Position numbers and translations under genes: made by a program | The notes under the pieces: model-generated | What the model saw: only the letters and a program-made list of their open reading frames with translations | Told to the model about the DNA's origin: nothing | Databases searched by the model: none | Shown: positions 8,535 through 17,675 of the stretch, in pieces | Layout: each line of letters starts with the position of its first letter | Position numbering within the stretch: position 1 is the first letter of the stretch | Assembly: GCA_002686705.1 (NCBI GenBank) | Contig: NYYH01000016.1 | Coordinates: 1 to 64,000, forward strand | Length of the DNA stretch: 64,000 nt | Origin: Bacteroidota bacterium | GTDB lineage: Bacteria > Bacteroidota > Bacteroidia > Bacteroidales > F082 | Direction: 5' to 3'

Positions 8535-9293
8535 TTAGTTATAATAGTACTTATTAGGTGCTCTCTTATAAATAGGTAACATCCAGCCAATTTTTAATCC
8601 TATAAAGAAATCGATGTACTTGTCATTATCCTTTTTCATGGTACTGAAATCCCAATCACGAAGGCTATGGGTGAAGGCCTGATGAAACTCGAATCCAGCA
8701 TAAATATTGGTAAACCTTGAATTACCCATATAGAACCATCCAATAAACTGGTTTAAAGATATACCTCCAATAAGCATATCATAACCCTTCGCATAATCAT
8801 CCGAAATCTGGGGTGCTGTTCTATGCTGATTATCAATTTTCATTCGAGTAACCATATAACCAAAACCAGCTGTTATCATCAATCCAGAATTAGGGTTTGG
8901 ATTTAGTACAGGAAATATCTTCCCAAAACTAGCATTAAAATTGAATCCTCTTTCGTACAAAGCATATAGAGCATAAGTACCATTTCCATCGATAATAAAA
9001 CCATCTTTGGTTTGTACCATCCATAAGATTGAATCAGCATTTTTAATTTTGCTTCCAAATATAAAATTGCCATCAAATGAGAAAATAAAATTTTTACTTG
9101 TCTTATACTTTAATCCTCCACCAATTGTTGAATTATCGCCATACCTACTAGCAATATCACCTCCTGAAAATTGGTAGGAATATGAAACGTGAGGAATAAA
9201 TGCTGCTACAGCAGAATCGCTTACATTTACCTGAGCATTTATTTGTGAAACGGTGTATAAAACAAGCAAAAAAAGCAATACTCTTTTAAGCAT
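8535..9293 (-). CDS. Predicted outer-membrane beta-barrel protein
   Basis: This 252-residue protein has a signal peptide (about 1-20, cleaved after INA). The rest is rich in alternating polar/aromatic strands ending in Tyr/Phe/Asn, with repeated Gly-rich turns (FSGGDIASRYG, GGGLKYKTSKNF, LIGGISLNQFIGWFYMG), as in small outer-membrane barrels of Bacteroidota. I do not recognise a specific family. It precedes waaA by 50 bp on the same strand, so it is probably the first gene of a two-gene unit and may be involved in envelope or LPS biology. A TATCTTTG motif 24 bp upstream of the ATG supports this start. Confidence 0.75.
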   Translation of the reverse strand: MLKRVLLFLLVLYTVSQINAQVNVSDSAVAAFIPHVSYSYQFSGGDIASRYGDNSTIGGGLKYKTSKNFIFSFDGNFIFGSKIKNADSILWMVQTKDGFIIDGNGTYALYALYERGFNFNASFGKIFPVLNPNPNSGLMITAGFGYMVTRMKIDNQHRTAPQISDDYAKGYDMLIGGISLNQFIGWFYMGNSRFTNIYAGFEFHQAFTHSLRDWDFSTMKKDNDKYIDFFIGLKIGWMLPIYKRAPNKYYYN

Positions 9294-9316
9294 ATCGTTA
9301 TAATATCGATTTGAAG

Positions 9317-9324
9317 CAAAGATA
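9317..9324 (-). promoter_or_regulatory. Putative -7 box (TATCTTTG) for the OMP-waaA unit
   Basis: Exact TAnnTTTG match on the minus strand, 24 bp before the ATG at 9293. No convincing -33 box is seen. Confidence 0.5.
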
Positions 9325-9440
9325 GGTGAATTATTTTAGTTGAAGGTGTAAGCCATATGTCTGAGTTCATTGTTAATAACGGTTCAACTTCCGACTCCAA
9401 ACTTTTACCCTCAAACTCCAAACTCTTTCCGCAACTTATC

Positions 9441-9448
9441 TATCTTTG
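9441..9448 (+). promoter_or_regulatory. Putative -7 box (TATCTTTG) for the surface-sugar genes
   Basis: Exact TAnnTTTG match 33 bp before the start at 9482, in a divergent intergenic gap whose other side carries the same octamer for the opposite gene. A short C-rich direct repeat (CTCCAAACT) occurs just upstream, at roughly 9395-9425. Confidence 0.5.
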
Positions 9449-9481
9449 CAACATCGAGTTAGTACAATAACATAAAAATAT

Positions 9482-10615
9482 ATGATTAAACACAATATGG
9501 TTGACTTAGTTGGTCAGTACAATAAAATAAAGAAAGAAATAGACATTGCTGTTTTAGACATAATGTCTGAAGCTTCATTTATAAATGGTCCTGCTGTTAA
9601 GGAATTTCAAAAAAGTTTTGAAGAATATTTGGGCATAAAACATGTAATACCTTGTGCAAATGGCACTGATGCTCTTCAAGTTGCATTAATGGCTCTGAAT
9701 CTTAAGCCTGGTGATGAAGTAATAACAACTTCTTTTACTTTTATTGCCACAGCAGAGGTAATTGCATTACTCAAGTTAAAGCCTGTATTGGTTGACGTAC
9801 TGCCTGACACTTTTAACATTGATCCTGTTGCTGTTGAGAATGCAATAACTTCAAAAACCAAGGCAATTATACCAGTTCATTTATTCGGACAAAGTGCTGA
9901 TATTCATTCATTAATAAAAATCGCACAAAAGCATAATCTTTATATTATCGAAGATACGGCTCAAGCTATTGGTGCTGATTTTACCTGTCCAGAAAGTGGG
10001 AAAACAAAAAAAATCGGCACATTTGGCCATATAGGATGCACATCTTTCTTTCCATCTAAGAATCTGGGAGCATTTGGTGACGGTGGTGCTATTTTTACAA
10101 ATGATGATGAACTTGCAGACAAGATGAGAATGATAGTTAACCATGGAATGAAACGCAGGTACTATCACGATGAAATAGGTGTTAACTCTCGTCTTGATAG
10201 TATGCAAGCAGCCATCTTAAATATTAAACTCCGTCATCTTGATGAATATTCAACGGCAAGACAACTGGCAGCTGCTTATTACAATGAAGCATTTGCCGGT
10301 AATAAAAAAATTAAAACACCAATAACTGCAGATTCCACAACTCATGTTTTTCATCAATATACGTTAGTACTCGTTGATGTTGACAGGGAAGGATTAATGA
10401 AGCATCTTGCAAGTAAGGGAATTGCATCTGCAGTATATTATCCCGTTCCATTACATCTCCAAAAAGCTTATCTTGATCCACGTTACAATGAGGGTGACTT
10501 TCCGATAACAGAGATGCTTTGTAATTCGGTAATCTCGTTGCCGATACATACCGAACTTACACCTGAAATTCAGAAAGAGATAACTGACGCTGTGCTGGAA
10601 TTTGTTAATAAATAA
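9482..10615 (+). CDS. DegT/DnrJ/EryC1-type sugar aminotransferase (WbpE/WlbC-like)
   Basis: This 377-residue PLP-dependent enzyme of fold type I has the PLP-binding lysine at Lys193 (FFPSKNLGAFGDGG) and a cofactor-ring Asp158 in the EDTAQA motif. The N-terminal MVDLVGQYNKIK and the GTDALQ and HLFGQSAD segments are most like UDP-2-acetamido-3-oxo-glucuronate aminotransferases (WbpE/WlbC). The hexapeptide acyltransferase 11 bp downstream is the usual partner that acetylates the new 3-amino group. It acts in the cytoplasm on a UDP-sugar for a surface polysaccharide. The substrate is inferred from context and similarity; other DegT enzymes make different amino sugars. An internal ATG at 9497 is an alternative start. 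Confidence 0.85.
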   Translation: MIKHNMVDLVGQYNKIKKEIDIAVLDIMSEASFINGPAVKEFQKSFEEYLGIKHVIPCANGTDALQVALMALNLKPGDEVITTSFTFIATAEVIALLKLKPVLVDVLPDTFNIDPVAVENAITSKTKAIIPVHLFGQSADIHSLIKIAQKHNLYIIEDTAQAIGADFTCPESGKTKKIGTFGHIGCTSFFPSKNLGAFGDGGAIFTNDDELADKMRMIVNHGMKRRYYHDEIGVNSRLDSMQAAILNIKLRHLDEYSTARQLAAAYYNEAFAGNKKIKTPITADSTTHVFHQYTLVLVDVDREGLMKHLASKGIASAVYYPVPLHLQKAYLDPRYNEGDFPITEMLCNSVISLPIHTELTPEIQKEITDAVLEFVNK

Positions 10616-10626
10616 GGCCTATTAAA

Positions 10627-11205
10627 ATGGAAGATAACTATTTTGCTCATGAAACTGCAGTTGTTGATGAAGGATGTAATATTGCATCTGGAACAAAGAT
10701 TTGGCATTTTTCACATTTAATGACAGGTTGTGTTATAGGTGAAAATTGTAATATCGGCCAGAACGTAGTAGTATCACCGGATGTTGTTCTTGGTAAAAAC
10801 GTAAAAGTGCAAAACAACGTGTCTATTTACACAGGTGTTATTTGCGAAGATGATGTATTTTTAGGACCATCGATGGTATTTACTAATATCACAAACCCGC
10901 GTAGTGGAGTTATTCGCAGAGGGCAATATACTCGTACATTAGTAAAAAAAGGAGCAAGTATTGGGGCTAATGCAACAATTGTTTGTGGATATGATATAGG
11001 AGAATATGCATTTATTGGAGCTGGTGCAGTAGTTACAAAAGAAGTTCCACCATATGCCTTGGTAGTAGGAAATCCTGCCCATCACGTAGGTTGGATGAGT
11101 GAGTTTGGGCATCGGCTTAATTTTGATGATAAAGGATTTGCCGTATGTTCCGAAAGCAATGAAAAATATCAATTAAAAGATAATTCCGTTAGAAAAATTG
11201 ATTAA
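10627..11205 (+). CDS. Hexapeptide-repeat N-acyltransferase (WbpD/WlbB-like)
   Basis: This 192-residue left-handed beta-helix protein is built from imperfect hexapeptide repeats such as VIGENC, NIGQNV, VLGKNV and SIGAN, followed by a C-terminal VVGNPAHHVGWMSEFG segment. That tail is characteristic of WbpD/WlbB-type UDP-2-acetamido-3-amino-glucuronate N-acetyltransferases, which use acetyl-CoA. The gene follows the aminotransferase by 11 bp and the pair would introduce and acetylate an amino group on a sugar nucleotide. Genes for the oxidation steps (WbpA, WbpB) are not in this window. The length is normal for the family. Confidence 0.85.
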   Translation: MEDNYFAHETAVVDEGCNIASGTKIWHFSHLMTGCVIGENCNIGQNVVVSPDVVLGKNVKVQNNVSIYTGVICEDDVFLGPSMVFTNITNPRSGVIRRGQYTRTLVKKGASIGANATIVCGYDIGEYAFIGAGAVVTKEVPPYALVVGNPAHHVGWMSEFGHRLNFDDKGFAVCSESNEKYQLKDNSVRKID

Positions 11206-11260
11206 CCGATTGGAAATTAAATTATTCGTTTTACAGTTCTCAATAAAGATATAGACTACT

Positions 11261-12283
11261 ATGAAAATACTTGTTACTGGTGGTACAGGATATATTGGTT
11301 CTCATACTGTTGTAGAACTACAAAATAAAGGGCATGAAGTTATTATTGTTGACAATCTTAGTAATTCAAGTGCTGAAATTGTAGATAAAATTACCTTGAT
11401 TACAGGCATTAAACCTGACTTTGAGATATTCGATCTTACTGACATTGAACTTACTTCTGATTTTTTTAAACGTCATAATGATATTGCTGGTGTAATACAT
11501 TTTGCAGCGTTTAAGGCCGTTGGGGAATCCGTTCAGGAACCTCTACTTTATTATCATAACAACTTAACTTCGTTAATAAATATACTTCAGGGGATGAAAA
11601 ATAATGGAATACATAATATTGTTTTCTCATCCTCGTGTACTGTGTACGGTCAACCAGACGAGCTTCCGGTTACTGAAAATGCTCCTATAAAAACTGCTGA
11701 ATCACCTTATGGAAACACAAAGCAAATTTCTGAGGAGATTATCAAGGATACTTCAAAGGTGAATGATCTTCACGCAATTGCATTGCGTTACTTCAACCCT
11801 ATTGGAGCACATGAAACTGCTATAATTGGCGAATTACCATTAGGAGTACCTAATAATTTAGTTCCGTTTATTACGCAAACAGCTATTGGTATACGTGAGT
11901 ACTTAAGAGTTTTTGGAGACACCTACCCTACTCCTGACGGAACTGCGATTAGAGATTATATTCATGTTGTCGACCTTGCAAAAGCACATGTTATTGCAGT
12001 AGACAGAATGATCAATAACAAAATGAAAAATAATTTTGAAGTTTTTAACCTTGGAACAGGTAATGGATATTCAGTTTTGGAGGTGATCAAGTCATTTGAA
12101 AAAGTTGCAGGTATAAAACTGAATTATAGTATAGTTGACCGCCGTGAAGGTGACATTACACAGGTTTGGGCAAATCCAGATTATTCTAATAAAGAGCTTG
12201 GTTGGAAAGCTGAAAAAGGCATAGATGAAATGACGCTTTCGGCTTGGAAATGGGAAAAAGCATTAAGAGAAAGTACTAAGTAA
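11261..12283 (+). CDS. galE: UDP-glucose 4-epimerase
   Basis: This 340-residue extended short-chain dehydrogenase has the NAD-binding GGTGYIGSH at 7-15, the catalytic SSSCTVYG serine region (124-130) and the YxxxK pair Tyr150/Lys154. The HFAAFKAVGES motif (80-90) and the C-terminal GWKAEKGIDEM are typical of GalE. It interconverts UDP-glucose and UDP-galactose (or the N-acetyl forms) in the cytoplasm for cell-surface glycans. It lies between the amino-sugar pair and rfbB on the same strand, consistent with a loose polysaccharide cluster. Confidence 0.95.
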   Translation: MKILVTGGTGYIGSHTVVELQNKGHEVIIVDNLSNSSAEIVDKITLITGIKPDFEIFDLTDIELTSDFFKRHNDIAGVIHFAAFKAVGESVQEPLLYYHNNLTSLINILQGMKNNGIHNIVFSSSCTVYGQPDELPVTENAPIKTAESPYGNTKQISEEIIKDTSKVNDLHAIALRYFNPIGAHETAIIGELPLGVPNNLVPFITQTAIGIREYLRVFGDTYPTPDGTAIRDYIHVVDLAKAHVIAVDRMINNKMKNNFEVFNLGTGNGYSVLEVIKSFEKVAGIKLNYSIVDRREGDITQVWANPDYSNKELGWKAEKGIDEMTLSAWKWEKALRESTK

Positions 12284-12341
12284 TCCTTATACAAGTTTCA
12301 AGTGGATTATTTGATTGAGTTTATTGAAAAATACAAGATAA

Positions 12342-13394
12342 ATGAAAAAAATACTCATTACCGGAGCAGCCGGATTTATTGGATCACACGTTGTTAGATT
12401 ATTTGTTAACAAATATCCTGATTATCAAATTTTCAATCTCGACAAACTCACTTATGCCGGGAACCTTGAAAATTTGAAGGATATTTGGAAAAAGTCAAAT
12501 TACGATTTTATTCTAGGAGACATTGTAGATGGTGATTTTGTAATGGACCTTTTTAAAGAATATCAATTTGATGGAGTTATACATCTTGCAGCTGAATCGC
12601 ATGTTGATAGATCGATTGAGAATCCAATGGAGTTTATTATGGCTAACATTGTTGGGACTGTAAATTTACTTAACGCGGCACGCCACATTTGGGATGGTAA
12701 GTATGATGGCAAGCGATTTTATCATGTATCCACAGATGAGGTATATGGTTCTTTGGGTAATGAAGGGTTCTTTTATGAAGATACACCTTATGATCCACAC
12801 AGCCCATACTCAGCGTCAAAGGCAAGCTCCGATCATCTTGTTAGAGCCTATCATGATACGTATGGATTACCAATAACAATTTCAAATTGCTCAAATAATT
12901 ATGGCCCTAATCAATTCCCTGAAAAACTGATACCATTATTTATTAATAATATTCGCCATAACATTCCTTTACCTGTATACGGCAAAGGTGAAAACGTACG
13001 TGACTGGCTTTATGTCATTGACCATGCTCAAGCTATTGACCTAATTTATCATAATGGTGCTGATGGTGAGACATTTAACATTGGTGGCCATAACGAATGG
13101 ACAAATATTGATTTGATAAAAGTTGTCTGCAAAGTTATGGATGAGAAACTTAACCGCGAACCGGGCACATCAGAAAAACTAATAACTTTTGTAACCGATA
13201 GAGCTGGTCACGATTTACGTTACGCAATCGACTCATCAAAACTTCAAAAAGAATTGGGATGGCAACCATCACTTCAATTTGAAGAAGGAATTAATTTAAC
13301 AATTGATTGGTATTTAAATAATCAAGATTGGTTGGATAATGTTACGTCAGGTAATTATCAGAAGTACTATGATGAAATGTATGGGAACCGATGA
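12342..13394 (+). CDS. rfbB: dTDP-glucose 4,6-dehydratase
   Basis: This 350-residue SDR enzyme has the Rossmann motif GAAGFIGSH at 8-16, the catalytic Asp132/Glu133 (STDEVYG) specific to 4,6-dehydratases, and Tyr156/Lys160 (PYSASK). HLAAESHVDRSI (81-92) and NNYGPNQFPEKLIPL are RmlB signatures. It converts dTDP-glucose to the 4-keto-6-deoxy intermediate used for rhamnose and other deoxysugars. The usual partners rfbA, rfbC and rfbD are not in the window. It ends only 17 bp from the convergent acyl-AMP ligase gene. Confidence 0.95.
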   Translation: MKKILITGAAGFIGSHVVRLFVNKYPDYQIFNLDKLTYAGNLENLKDIWKKSNYDFILGDIVDGDFVMDLFKEYQFDGVIHLAAESHVDRSIENPMEFIMANIVGTVNLLNAARHIWDGKYDGKRFYHVSTDEVYGSLGNEGFFYEDTPYDPHSPYSASKASSDHLVRAYHDTYGLPITISNCSNNYGPNQFPEKLIPLFINNIRHNIPLPVYGKGENVRDWLYVIDHAQAIDLIYHNGADGETFNIGGHNEWTNIDLIKVVCKVMDEKLNREPGTSEKLITFVTDRAGHDLRYAIDSSKLQKELGWQPSLQFEEGINLTIDWYLNNQDWLDNVTSGNYQKYYDEMYGNR

Positions 13395-13411
13395 TCAATA
13401 ATAAAATCTTA

Positions 13412-15469
13412 CTAGTTTTCGAGTGACTCCCGATAGATTTCCATTCCCTCAGAAGCTAACTTATTAATTGTTGGATTTAGAATAAATGAACTTATATGCC
13501 ATTGAAATCCAAACTGTTTGCTTATTTCAGTTTCCAGTGTAACTGCAGCCAATGAATCAATCCCATACGACATAATATTCTTGTTAAGATCAATTTCCTT
13601 ACGTTGGAAATTTTGATTTCGTATTATCCAATTTATAATCCATTCCTTAATAGCTCCTTCTGATGGAGTAGTTTCTTCAATATTAATTGTTTCTTGAGTA
13701 TTACTTTTTTGCTTTTCCCACGCCGCAACTATATTCAAATCATCATGCAAATATTCGTATTTTGTTTGACGATGCTGGATCTTACCACTTGAAGTTATTG
13801 AGATACTTCCAGTTTTTATTAGTACAACTGAATGAACATCCAACATATGTTCTTCTGCAATTACCTCTCGCATCCTAGCAATAATTTCATTATGATCAAC
13901 ATTACGTAGTGCAGTACGTTCAAGCTCCTGGACTATAACAAGTTTCTCAACATTATCATCTGTAATGGAAAATGCAGCACCTCCATTACGTCTTAATTCT
14001 GGAATACCATTTTGAATACTAAACTCAATATCATTTGGATAAAAATTAATTCCTCTAATAATTATCAAATCCTTAATTCGTCCTGTAATGTACAATTCAT
14101 TATCATGAAAGAAACCCAGATCACCTGTGCGCAAAAAAGGTCCTTGATTAGTATCAGAAATAATTGCTCCAAAAATGCGTTCGGTTTCTTCCGGCTTATT
14201 CCAGTATCCAGCGGCTACAGTCGGTCCACTTATCCATATTTCACCAACTTTATCTTTTGCGGTTCTTTTCAAAGAAATTGGATCAATAACCTCTATTACC
14301 GTTTCCATCCAGGTATGTCCACAACTAACAAGACTTGTTCCTGCTTCATCTTCCTCCTCTAATACAATTATCTGATTGTTGCTCAGGGCCTTTGAATCAA
14401 CATTTAAATATTTGGGTGGAGATTTATAATACCCACCAGTAACTATTAATGTTGTTTCTGCCATTCCATAGCATGAATAAAACTGTTCTTCTTTGAAATT
14501 TGATACTGCGAACTTTTTTGAGAATAGCTTGAAAGTTGATTTTCTTATTTGTTCAGACCCACTATACAATACTTTTAGCGTACTAAGATCAAGGTCACGA
14601 CATTCTTCATCAGTTATCTTTTGCAAACAATAATTATATGTAAAATCTGGACCTCCACCAATAGTACCACCATATTTATCAATTGCTTTGAGCCAATTAA
14701 GTGGCCTTTTAAGAAACTCAGTCGGTGGCATTCCTATATTTACTGCACCCAGATAAGCTAGTTGCAATAATCCACCTATTAGTCCCATATCATGAAAAAT
14801 AGGGAGCCAATGAACACCAACGGTATTACTATCTAAACCCATCGCTTGTCGTATATACTCGGAATTATACAGCAAATTCAACTGTGTAACTAATACTCCT
14901 TTCGAATTACCTGTTGAACCAGACGTATACTGCAATAATGCGATATCACCTGGCAATATTTTAGATTCGTGAAAGTCAAAAGCCAAATTATCATTTATTT
15001 CCTCATAGACAATCCAAGTAATCTGCACCAGAACATCATCATCTTTAAAATTACGTTGTATATCATTATGTACTTGCTTTGAAACCAAACAAATGGCAGC
15101 ACCAGAATCCTCAATAATTGTATATATCCTATCAATACCCTTGTTCCTTCTTGGCGGATAAGCCGGAATAGCAACAAATCCAGAGTAAAAACATGCATAC
15201 ATCGAAGCTACATAAGATAATCCTGGCTGAAACAATAATAACACACTATCACCTTTAGACCCATGATTCTGCATTGCGGCTCCAAGTGCCTTTGACCGTG
15301 TTTCGAGTTCTAGAAATGTAAGCGATTCACTTTTATTAACTCCATCTGAAAGAAAGCGAAATACAATATGACCAGGGTTTGATGCTGCTCTGTTTTTTAT
15401 AACATCGATATATGTAGAACATTGGTTTACAAGAGGATCATCATTGTTTTTCAAAAAGGAGTAAGCCAT
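13412..15469 (-). CDS. Fatty acyl-AMP ligase fused to an acyl carrier protein domain
   Basis: This 685-residue protein has an AMP-forming ligase domain (about 20-570) and a C-terminal phosphopantetheine carrier domain (about 605-680). The P-loop YTSGSTGNSKGV is at 181-192; QYTSGSTG, the PPRRNKGIDRI segment and SCYGMAETTL fit fatty acyl-AMP ligases (FadD32/FAAL) rather than CoA ligases. The carrier serine is Ser639 in the MSYGIDSLAAV motif. FAALs activate a fatty acid as acyl-AMP and pass it to a carrier protein; here the acceptor would be the fused domain. It is divergent from a GT-C-like membrane gene and a ketoacyl synthase III gene 117 bp away, which suggests a shared lipid or lipid-linked product. 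No condensing, reductase or release domain is present in this polypeptide. Confidence 0.9.
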   Translation of the reverse strand: MAYSFLKNNDDPLVNQCSTYIDVIKNRAASNPGHIVFRFLSDGVNKSESLTFLELETRSKALGAAMQNHGSKGDSVLLLFQPGLSYVASMYACFYSGFVAIPAYPPRRNKGIDRIYTIIEDSGAAICLVSKQVHNDIQRNFKDDDVLVQITWIVYEEINDNLAFDFHESKILPGDIALLQYTSGSTGNSKGVLVTQLNLLYNSEYIRQAMGLDSNTVGVHWLPIFHDMGLIGGLLQLAYLGAVNIGMPPTEFLKRPLNWLKAIDKYGGTIGGGPDFTYNYCLQKITDEECRDLDLSTLKVLYSGSEQIRKSTFKLFSKKFAVSNFKEEQFYSCYGMAETTLIVTGGYYKSPPKYLNVDSKALSNNQIIVLEEEDEAGTSLVSCGHTWMETVIEVIDPISLKRTAKDKVGEIWISGPTVAAGYWNKPEETERIFGAIISDTNQGPFLRTGDLGFFHDNELYITGRIKDLIIIRGINFYPNDIEFSIQNGIPELRRNGGAAFSITDDNVEKLVIVQELERTALRNVDHNEIIARMREVIAEEHMLDVHSVVLIKTGSISITSSGKIQHRQTKYEYLHDDLNIVAAWEKQKSNTQETINIEETTPSEGAIKEWIINWIIRNQNFQRKEIDLNKNIMSYGIDSLAAVTLETEISKQFGFQWHISSFILNPTINKLASEGMEIYRESLEN

Positions 15470-15487
15470 AAATTAACTTTTGAAGTG

Positions 15488-15495
15488 CAAAAATA
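15488..15495 (-). promoter_or_regulatory. Putative -7 box (TATTTTTG) for the acyl-AMP ligase
   Basis: TAnnTTTG match on the minus strand, 19 bp before the start at 15469. Confidence 0.45.
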
Positions 15496-15532
15496 GTTTT
15501 TTGGTACAACTTCATCATCTCGTAATTCATTT

Positions 15533-15540
15533 TATCTTTG
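15533..15540 (+). promoter_or_regulatory. Putative -7 box (TATCTTTG) for the GT-C/KAS III unit
   Basis: TAnnTTTG match 46 bp before the start at 15587. It lies in the same 117-bp gap as the oppositely oriented box, so the two units have close divergent promoters. Confidence 0.45.
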
Positions 15541-15586
15541 CGAAACATTAAAAGTGAAGAAACACTTATACTCATTTTGATAAGTT

Positions 15587-17671
15587 ATGAGAAAAAAAAG
15601 TAGAAATAAAAATACCTCAGCTTTAAACGAAAATAAGCTAATACTCATTTTTAAAATTATTTTAATAGTGCTAACATTTACATTCTATTATAATACTATT
15701 TTCAACCATTTCTCTCTGGACGATCATCATATTAATAGTAATAATCCCCAAACTGTAAAAGGGATAGCGGGTATCCCTGAGATTTTTACTACTTTATATA
15801 ATGATAATGATGGTCAAACGTTTGGTTATCGCCCTATAGTTAGCACAAGCTTTGCCCTTGAATATCAGTTTACTGCCAACCTAGATTCAAATCCTTACAT
15901 TAGTCATTTTATCAACATTCTGCTATATATATTAGCCGTCTTGGTACTTTTCAAAGTGTTAAGGAGGTTGTTTGCCGGATATAATCTTTGGTTTCCTTTT
16001 TTAATTACAGTAATGTTTTTGGCTCATCCTACTCATACTGAGGTTGTAGCTAGTCTGAAAAACAGAGACGTGCTGTTCAATTTTATTTTCTCATTCATTG
16101 CCATATGGTACTTTCTGAAATGGATCGATAAAGACAAAGTTGTGTATCTCTTTTTCGGAATGGTTAGTTTTATTTTAGCATTACTGTCAAAAGAAACTGC
16201 AATTGTACAACTGGCTGTTTTTCCACTTGTTATTTATTTTTTTACTGATGTGAAATTAAAGAAACTTAGCATCTTCACTCTGGCAATTATTGGGATAGTA
16301 ATATTGGTTTTTATTACCAGATTAATGATTCTTCCTGATGCTGTTAGAGATATTAGATTATGGGAAAATCCACTCATAGGAACCGACAATTTTATGCTTC
16401 ATATTAGTACTGCATTTTATGTACTTGGTTTTTATTTAAAGATGCTTTTTATACCATATCCTTTGCTTTATTACTATGGTTACAATATGATACCAATTGT
16501 TGGGTGGAGCAATCCTTGGGTTCTTATTTCTCTAATTATATGCTTGGCCTTGTTGTTATTTGCATTAGCTAAAATTAAAGAAAAGAAGATATTATCATTT
16601 GCCATTCTTTACTTTTTCATTAACATATCTATGTATGCCAATATTGTTGCTCCTGTACCTGGCATTGTCGCCGATAGATTTGTTTTTTTTGCAACCATCT
16701 CATTTGCAATATTTATTGTATGGCTATTCTTTAAAGTCTTTAGGATTCCTCTTTTGAGGTCAGAAAAGAATAAAACAAGAATGATTTGGGTTGTTTTATC
16801 AATGCTATTAATTATTGTACCGTACGGTTATTATGTTCATGCCCGTAATATACAGTGGGGTACACAATACAGTTTGTATAAAGCAGATATGCCCAAACTA
16901 TGGAATTCAGTAAAAGCTAATAACCTTTTTGCTCATGAGTTGATGAAAAAAGCTAACCATGAACTTTCAAAACCTGTTAATCCATATAAATTTATAATTG
17001 GCTTGATTGATAATGCTGAGAAACATTACAAACAAGCATTGAATCTCGACTCAACACATGCTTCATCATGGAATAACTTAGGTATTATTTATTCAAAAAT
17101 ACATGGCAATCAGGCAAAACTCAGAGTCCAAAGTCATATTAAATTCAACAAACCGGAAAAAGCGGAAATTGAAAAAATAAACTCACAAAATTATTTTAAT
17201 ACTGCCATTGGTTATTTTCACAAAGCTATATACTTTAAGCCAAAATATGGCAGTGCACTTTTTAACCTGGCAAATGCTTATGAGTTGCAAAACCAGTACG
17301 ATTCTTCAATCGTCTATTTTCAAAAGGCAATTGAAGCCGATGGTGGAAAATTAGTTAGTATGTCACGACTTGCCAATGCTTACTATTTAAATGACCAGCG
17401 TGAGAACGCAGTTAACCAGAACAAAAAGATAATTACTGCCTATCCCAAAAGCGATATGCCCTATATTAATTTAGGTAATTATGCCTATAATGATAAAGAT
17501 ACTGTCAATGTACTATTAAATTACAAAGAGGCAGTTAGATTAGGAACAAATCCTAAAGTAGGCGAATTGTTGAGTAAATATTACTTGTCGATTGGTGATG
17601 AACAAAATGCCAGATACTACTACAGAAAATCGCAAGAGGCTGAACAGTTGCTTAAGAAAAAGAAGAAATGA
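15587..17671 (+). CDS. Polytopic membrane protein with C-terminal TPRs, GT-C/TMTC-like
   Basis: This 694-residue protein has about ten hydrophobic segments in residues 18-420 and several tetratricopeptide repeats in about 465-690. The first extracytoplasmic loop holds FSLDDHH (Asp45/Asp46), the paired acidic motif typical of GT-C glycosyltransferases and TMTC-like O-mannosyltransferases, and ASLKNRDVLFNF follows in the next loop. Such proteins use a polyprenyl-phosphate sugar donor in the membrane. The TPR half probably recruits a protein or glycan substrate. The C-terminus is Lys-rich. The gene is followed after 4 bp by the ketoacyl synthase III gene, so they form an operon. Function as a sugar transferase is inferred, not shown. 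Confidence 0.75.
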   Translation: MRKKSRNKNTSALNENKLILIFKIILIVLTFTFYYNTIFNHFSLDDHHINSNNPQTVKGIAGIPEIFTTLYNDNDGQTFGYRPIVSTSFALEYQFTANLDSNPYISHFINILLYILAVLVLFKVLRRLFAGYNLWFPFLITVMFLAHPTHTEVVASLKNRDVLFNFIFSFIAIWYFLKWIDKDKVVYLFFGMVSFILALLSKETAIVQLAVFPLVIYFFTDVKLKKLSIFTLAIIGIVILVFITRLMILPDAVRDIRLWENPLIGTDNFMLHISTAFYVLGFYLKMLFIPYPLLYYYGYNMIPIVGWSNPWVLISLIICLALLLFALAKIKEKKILSFAILYFFINISMYANIVAPVPGIVADRFVFFATISFAIFIVWLFFKVFRIPLLRSEKNKTRMIWVVLSMLLIIVPYGYYVHARNIQWGTQYSLYKADMPKLWNSVKANNLFAHELMKKANHELSKPVNPYKFIIGLIDNAEKHYKQALNLDSTHASSWNNLGIIYSKIHGNQAKLRVQSHIKFNKPEKAEIEKINSQNYFNTAIGYFHKAIYFKPKYGSALFNLANAYELQNQYDSSIVYFQKAIEADGGKLVSMSRLANAYYLNDQRENAVNQNKKIITAYPKSDMPYINLGNYAYNDKDTVNVLLNYKEAVRLGTNPKVGELLSKYYLSIGDEQNARYYYRKSQEAEQLLKKKKK

Positions 17672-17675
17672 TATT

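Noticed and set aside
17592..17675. Longer start for the KAS III gene
   Set aside because: It lies inside the upstream TPR gene and would add 28 basic residues absent from the family; the ATG at 17676 is 4 bp after the stop.
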